A DNA stretch of 23,131 nucleotides from Pelargonium cotyledonis (lineage: Eukaryota > Streptophyta > Magnoliopsida > Geraniales > Geraniaceae): assembly GCA_036897625.1 (NCBI GenBank), contig JAYMTA010000908.1, positions 1 to 23,131 of the forward strand, in the 5' to 3' direction. Every line of letters starts with the position of its first letter. The first letter of the stretch is position 1. This document shows, one piece after another, positions 1 through 23,131 of the stretch. The notes below the pieces were generated by a model. The model was not told the origin of the DNA, did no database searches, and saw nothing but the letters and a program-made list of their open reading frames with translations. Made by a program: the position numbers and the translations under genes.

Positions 1-95
1 GGCGGGGGGGCGCGGGCTGCGGGGGCGCCGGCGCCGCCGCGAGGGAACTGCGCCTGGTCGCTGTAGTACACCTGCCCCTCATCCCACCCAGACAT
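1..95 (-). CDS. MCM5: MCM5, DNA replication licensing factor, N-terminus only (partial at window edge)
   Basis: The minus strand from the ATG at 95-93 reads [20 protein letters not shown] followed by a Gly/Ala/Pro-rich stretch, 31 codons before the window ends. From memory, the start [17 protein letters not shown] is the conserved N-terminus of plant MCM5, one of six subunits of the MCM2-7 helicase loaded on replication origins in G1. Only the leader is visible; the MCM OB fold and AAA+ core lie outside the window. The segment is strongly GC-rich, unlike the AT-rich DNA upstream, as is common for plant first exons. Tandem E2F-type sites just upstream fit a gene expressed at the G1/S transition. 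The gene is on the same strand as DCL4 and lies downstream of it. The call rests on a short but distinctive peptide. Confidence 0.85.
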   Translation of the reverse strand, partial: MSGWDEGQVYYSDQAQFPRGGAGAPAARAPP

Positions 96-200
96 TTATT
101 CTTCTTCTTCTCTAGAAAACGACCACTTTCTCTCTCTACACCGCCAAAAGAATCGGCTGTTTCTCACTCTAGCGGAACAGCAGCTCCTGGCTGGTTATAT
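96..200 (-). promoter_or_regulatory. MCM5 5' leader and possible TATA box
   Basis: Read on the minus strand, the bases just before the MCM5 ATG are purine-rich, with GAGAGAGA and GAAGAAGAAG runs, typical of plant 5' leaders. An ATATAA motif lies at 200-195, about 100 bp upstream of the ATG, and could be the TATA box, placing transcription start near 165-170. The transcription start itself cannot be seen in sequence. Confidence 0.4.
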
Positions 201-206
201 GCAATT

Positions 207-231
207 TTTGGCGGGAAGGATTGGCGGGAAA
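207..231 (-). promoter_or_regulatory. Two tandem E2F-type binding sites upstream of MCM5
   Basis: Plus-strand TTTGGCGGGAA (207-217) and TTGGCGGGAAA (221-231) lie 14 bp apart; the second reads TTTCCCGCCAA on the minus strand. Both fit the E2F consensus TTTSSCGC/GCGSSAAA. They are about 110-135 bp upstream of the MCM5 ATG and just upstream of the possible TATA box. E2F-DP control of MCM genes at G1/S is well established in plants and animals. A weaker related match, TGGCGGGGAAA, lies at 385-395. Confidence 0.75.
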
Positions 232-644
232 TGATATGTGAGCTGGAACAAGCGCAAGGGTATCGCGTGGAGCGCGTGCGATGTGGATCCAGACCCGACC
301 CTCAGAGTTCGAGCCTTCCTAGTTTCTACCTCCTTACAAGTTAATCATAACCAAACAAACCATTAAAACCGACACGGTCTGGACTGGCGGGGAAAGCAGC
401 CCGGTTAATATATGAACCGTGTCTTAGTCAAACTCAGCAAAAAACCTATTTTTGAAATATATATTTCAATTCAGTATACATACTCTAAAAACGGAATAAA
501 AAATAAAATTTATAATACGTATTAGAGTGTCATCTCATCAATCTATTACTATTGGCACATATTTTTGTCTAATTATAAAACTACCCATGAAGAATAAAAA
601 AATTTGTTACTTTTAATTTTAGGAAAAAAAAATGTTTTACATAC

Positions 645-1140
645 GATTTTCATGGAAATGAAAATTTAGATTTTTTTATTTTTTTGGAAATAATTTTTTT
701 TGGGTTTTCAAATGGAAATAATTTTTTTAGCCTTTTTTATTCTATGATTTTGTTAATGGAAATGGAAATAATTTTTTTTATTCTAAGATTCTTTTATGGA
801 GATAAAAAAATTAACTTCTTATTTTTTCGGCAGTTTAATTAAAAAAATTGTGTTAGTTTCTATTTTTAAGTTTTAAATGGAAGTAAATATGGACTATAAA
901 AATAGAAATAAATATTTTTGATTTTTTTACATTCTACGACTTTTTTTATGGAAAGAAAAAAGTAGGTTACGCTTTTTAATGGAAATAAAAATTTAGCCTT
1001 TTTATTTCTTGGTAGTTTAATTAAAATAATAAAACAAAATTGTTAATTTTTCAGTTTTTATGGAGATAAAATATTTTATTTTATATTTTTACCCTACGAT
1101 TTTTTATGGAATTTTTAGCCTTTTTATTTGTTTGGAAACA
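645..1140 (+). repeat. Degenerate AT-rich tandem repeat inside the Helitron
   Basis: A loose unit of roughly 60-100 bp recurs here, built on TTTTATGGAAATAAAAATTTAG plus a run of T and a TTCTACGATTTTT-like segment. Copies begin near 650, 710, 755, 795, 945, 985, 1060 and 1105. Units differ in length and sequence, so it is an old or poorly conserved array. No coding potential is seen. Confidence 0.5.
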
Positions 1141-1202
1141 ATGTTAAGTGGATGTAAAAACCCTAATTGGGTTCTATAAATAAGAGAGTTAAATTATAAT
1201 CA

Positions 1203-1400
1203 TATTCGTTTAACCATCACAACACACGATCATTGGTAAATATTTTTTTGATAAAATATATGTGAATGATTAGTAATTTTTGTACTCATTTTTTTGCGAA
1301 CAAATTCGTTATTTTGTGTAAAGAGTTATACCAAAGTTTAATATGCGTTCAAGACAATAATTGTATGATTTGAATTTATTTTATTATCGTTAATTTGTAG
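1203..1400 (+). repeat. Helitron internal direct repeat, copy 1
   Basis: This roughly 200-bp segment runs from TATTCGTTTAACCATCACA to TTATCGTTAATTTGTAG and is repeated at 1794-1994 with clear similarity throughout. It sits just after a TATAAATA motif at 1175-1182. Both copies end in a T-rich tract plus TAG, which resembles a splice acceptor. A third, much weaker relative can be traced at about 2095-2210. Confidence 0.7.
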
Positions 1401-1431
1401 TTAATTTGTATTAGGACCTGGAAAGCCAGGA

Positions 1432-1734
1432 TTGGAATTGTTAGTTCTGGTGTGGGAAGCGACGTTGAAGTCTGTTTTTGCCTTGTTGGGTCTCCAGTTA
1501 GGACCCGGGATGCCTGGATGGGATTTGCATTTACAGATTGTATGGTCGTTTTTTGCTTTTCAATTTCAGTTTGTCTTGTTAGTAGTTGTTTACAAAGAGG
1601 AATTGTTAGCCTCTTGGTTAGATCGAATCAGCGATATTAGGACTTGGGTTTACTTAGGTTACTGTATCCTTGTCTGGTTCGGGTTTGGAGATCATTTAAC
1701 TACGTTTGTATATCGATTTAAGTATCAATAATAT
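1432..1734 (+). other. GC-richer insert within the Helitron, unknown origin, 99-codon open frame
   Basis: Between the two 200-bp repeats lies about 330 bp whose base composition is visibly richer in G and C than its surroundings. It carries an open frame from a TTG at 1432 to the TAA at 1732. I do not recognise the translation; it is hydrophobic and Trp-rich (e.g. WVYLGYCILVWFGF). There is no ATG start. It may be a captured host gene fragment, which Helitrons often carry, or simply less decayed element sequence. I would not call it a gene. Confidence 0.3.
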
Positions 1735-1793
1735 AATAGTTTTACCCATAACATGTACTAACATTTTTTTCTCCTTTGTAGAATAACTCTCTA

Positions 1794-1994
1794 TATTCGT
1801 TTAATCATCACAGCGCACAATCATCAGTAAATAACTTTTGTTATAAAATATATGTGAATGAATAATAATTTTATGTACTTTTTTTTTTTTTTGCAAACAA
1901 TATTGTTGTTTTGCCTAAGGAACAATTTCAAGATTTTATAGGTTCAATCAAGACATTAAATGATTCGAGTTATTTTATTATCGTTAATATGTAG
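1794..1994 (+). repeat. Helitron internal direct repeat, copy 2
   Basis: Second copy of the repeat at 1203-1400, in the same orientation, from TATTCGTTTAATCATCACA to TTATCGTTAATATGTAG. The motif TAACATGTRYTAACATTTT occurs shortly before it (near 1749) and again after it (near 2000), so a longer unit may have been duplicated. Confidence 0.7.
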
Positions 1995-2394
1995 TTTTTC
2001 TAACATGTGTTAACATTTTGTTTCGTAGTATATAAAAATATATTGGTTGCAACAATCAATATTTTTTCATTTTTTTTAATCTTTTTTTACAGAGTAACTC
2101 ACGGTTTCGCATAAGAGTAAATCCAAAACTTAATAGGTTTGATCAAGATAACACTGTGTAATTCAAGTTTTTTTTTTAATTATTGTTACTTTTAACGTGT
2201 CAATGAATTTATGTTTCTTTTTTCTATGTTTGCCAAATTTAAAAGATGTATTTGGTGTAAAAATCATTTTTTTAATGGAATATACTAGAGTTTGAATTTG
2301 CATATTTTTTATTATAAATTATTCAATTAAGTTTTTAATTGAATTTATTATGAATGTTCATTGCATCCCGTGCAACGAACGGGGCATAAACTAG

Positions 2395-3128
2395 TGTTAT
2401 AAACAATCATCTATCTATTGTTATTGTTTCTCCAACAATTTTAAAATTCTCATTGATATTTGCATCATATAAACTCATCACCTTGGTCGAAAGATTATTT
2501 ACACACGCCTTAACCTCCATCAACTAAGCGCGATTGCAAAATATGAGAGCAAATAAAAGTTAAATTGTCGGTACAAAACTAATATACATTGCTTTCTGAT
2601 AGCCCGATTAACGGGCGGTTTTGAATACATTGCTTTGTACAAAGCGAAAATTAAGCACAGTTACAAGGCCCAAATTTTCAGAAGTATTTTAAACTCGCTT
2701 AATAATGTTTTTTGTAGATGGGCAACCAGACGGGCTATGTCTGGGGCTCACAATCTAGCTAGACTAGGTAGGCAGGGAGTTTCGAAAATGTGGGCCTTGT
2801 ATCTATGCTTAATTTCCGCTTTATATATATTTTTTGGTGGTTATAAAAAAAAAAAAAGAAAGAGAAACGTCCGTTTCATGTGCATTTAGTACTGATAAGT
2901 TAGATGTACCATTCCGCATAGATAAATGTATACACTAATAATTATCTACCAGTCCAATTTTGCTTACATATAATTATTCGTACGAAAAATACAAGTAGAA
3001 CACAACAATCCTCTTCCTACTCCGCACTGCTCACATAAGAGGTTTGGTTGTGAGTTGTGACGGCTAAAAACTTAATTACAGACCAAGAACTATCTAAAAA
3101 CCCGATTGAAATCTGCAAGGTGATGTGG
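2395..3128. other. Intergenic region downstream of DCL4, including its presumed 3' UTR
   Basis: No convincing gene is seen. A plus-strand open frame at 2635-2889 has no recognisable product and ends in a poly-A/Lys run. A GCCCG-ATTAA-CGGGC hairpin at 2602-2616 is flanked by a 12-bp direct repeat, ATACATTGCTTT (2584-2595 and 2625-2636). The part next to 3129 should be the DCL4 3' UTR, since the gene's stop codon is at 3131-3129 on the minus strand. Confidence 0.5.
2973..2978 (-). terminator. Possible DCL4 polyadenylation signal (AATAAT)
   Basis: The minus strand reads AATAAT here, about 150 nt after the DCL4 stop codon, in a U/A-rich setting. Plant poly(A) signals are loose, so this is only a plausible candidate. 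Confidence 0.25.
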
Positions 3129-22687
<19,559 letters not shown>

Positions 22688-22728
22688 TGCGAGAAAGTCG
22701 GAGCTGGGCCTCGGCGTCGTTTCTTCGA

Positions 22729-22842
22729 TCACTGAGAGTCTCGCGGAGCAATGATCGCCTGAGCGAGACACTGGTGCGTCTTCGTCGGTGAATTTGGGTG
22801 TACGGAAATTGCGTGAGATGAGATGTGATGACGATGGTTCAT
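22729..22842 (-). other. Possible upstream ORF in the DCL4 leader, 37 codons
   Basis: An ATG at 22842-22840 opens a frame (MNHRHHISSHAISVHPNSPT...) that stops at 22731-22729, 41 nt before the DCL4 ATG, in a different frame. It lies only about 26 nt from the TATA box, so it may fall at or just before the transcription start and not be in the mRNA at all. Confidence 0.25.
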
Positions 22843-22862
22843 GCGTCGGGGGTTTGGGTGTG

Positions 22863-22868
22863 TTTATA
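22863..22868 (-). promoter_or_regulatory. DCL4 TATA box
   Basis: The minus strand reads CTATAAACAC, with TATAAA at 22868-22863. A start site about 30 nt downstream, near 22835, would give a leader of about 150 nt before the ATG at 22687. Upstream is a GAGAGAGAGA tract (22921-22932), a common plant core-promoter feature. Confidence 0.6.
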
Positions 22869-23131
22869 GTACGGCTCCCACGCCATTTCAATCCCAAGCC
22901 TCTCTCCTCTCATGGTCTGGTCTCTCTCTCTCCCACTCGCTTTTCCAAAGCTGCTCATGGGACCCATCTTTGTCTTTTCACTTTCTTTTATTATTCGTAA
23001 CATAATTATTTATTTTTATTTAGGCCAATATTTAATGTTATTAGGGAAGAGACCCAATTTAAATTTTAAAAAAAATTACAATTACCTTTTCTATTAAATA
23101 TACTTATTATACATATTTATTTTAAATATTA
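22869..23131 (-). promoter_or_regulatory. DCL4 upstream promoter region (to window edge)
   Basis: Next to the TATA box is a purine-rich GA tract; beyond about 22985 the sequence becomes very AT-rich (long T and A runs). No other gene is seen. Which motifs matter cannot be judged from sequence alone. Confidence 0.45.

Larger units (their letters stand above)
542..2394 (+). mobile_element. Non-autonomous Helitron-like element
   Basis: The 3' end is recognisable: a GC-rich hairpin (CCCGT at 2367-2371, loop, ACGGG at 2379-2383) followed 7 bp later by CTAG at 2391-2394 and a flanking T. This is the Helitron 3' signature (hairpin near CTRR, insertion between A and T). A matching 5' end starts with TC after a flanking A at 541-542 (TCTATTACTATTGGCAC). 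There are no terminal inverted repeats and no flanking duplication, as expected for the class. I see no Rep or helicase coding sequence, so it cannot be autonomous. The interior holds AT-rich repeats, a 200-bp direct repeat and a GC-richer insert. The 3' end is firmer than the 5' end. Confidence 0.65.

Noticed and set aside
2095-2210. Third copy of the Helitron 200-bp repeat
   Set aside because: Only short matches (GATCAAGA, ATTCAAG, TTATTGTTA) remain; too weak to list as its own feature.
2635-2889. 84-codon plus-strand open frame downstream of DCL4
   Set aside because: No true ATG start (it begins at TTG), no recognisable domain, and a Lys run from a poly-A tract; likely chance.

Overview
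This is a plant nuclear window, almost certainly from a flowering plant. It is AT-rich, has short exons separated by long GT-AG introns, and carries angiosperm-type transposon debris (a Helitron, a hAT-type miniature element, small LTR elements). I cannot name the species from the sequence.

The window is dominated by one gene. Reading the minus strand from about 22.69 kb down to 3.13 kb, I could assemble 25 coding exons with 24 GT-AG introns and a continuous reading frame of 5,049 nt (1,682 codons plus stop). The product is a Dicer-like protein of the DCL4 class. Its order is DExH helicase (Walker A GTGCGKT, DECH box), helicase C, DUF283, PAZ, RNase IIIa, RNase IIIb, and two C-terminal dsRNA-binding domains. 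Every catalytic motif I looked for is present, so the gene looks intact. DCL4 makes the 21-nt siRNAs of the trans-acting/phased siRNA and antiviral pathways.

Left edge (1-95, minus strand): the first 31 codons of a second gene, MCM5, a subunit of the replicative helicase. Its promoter, immediately to the right, has two E2F-type sites 14 bp apart. The 3.0 kb between MCM5 and the end of DCL4 is mostly a non-autonomous Helitron-like element (about 542-2394) with internal repeats and a GC-richer insert of unknown origin, followed by the presumed DCL4 3' UTR and terminator region.

The DCL4 introns hold several repeats: two small LTR elements of the TRIM type in opposite orientations (introns 17 and 13), a 618-bp hAT-type miniature transposon with an 8-bp target duplication (intron 10), a 170-bp tandem duplication (intron 11), a repeated LTR-like segment (intron 6) and a diverged repeat (intron 22). 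Right edge (22688-23131): the DCL4 promoter and 5' leader, with a TATA box at 22863-22868.

I did not find a new enzyme system. The points most worth a second look are a three-fold peptide repeat in the linker between the two dsRNA-binding domains, a tandem splice donor at exon 16 where the downstream choice makes a premature stop, and the short N-terminus of DCL4 with an AUG-less open frame upstream.
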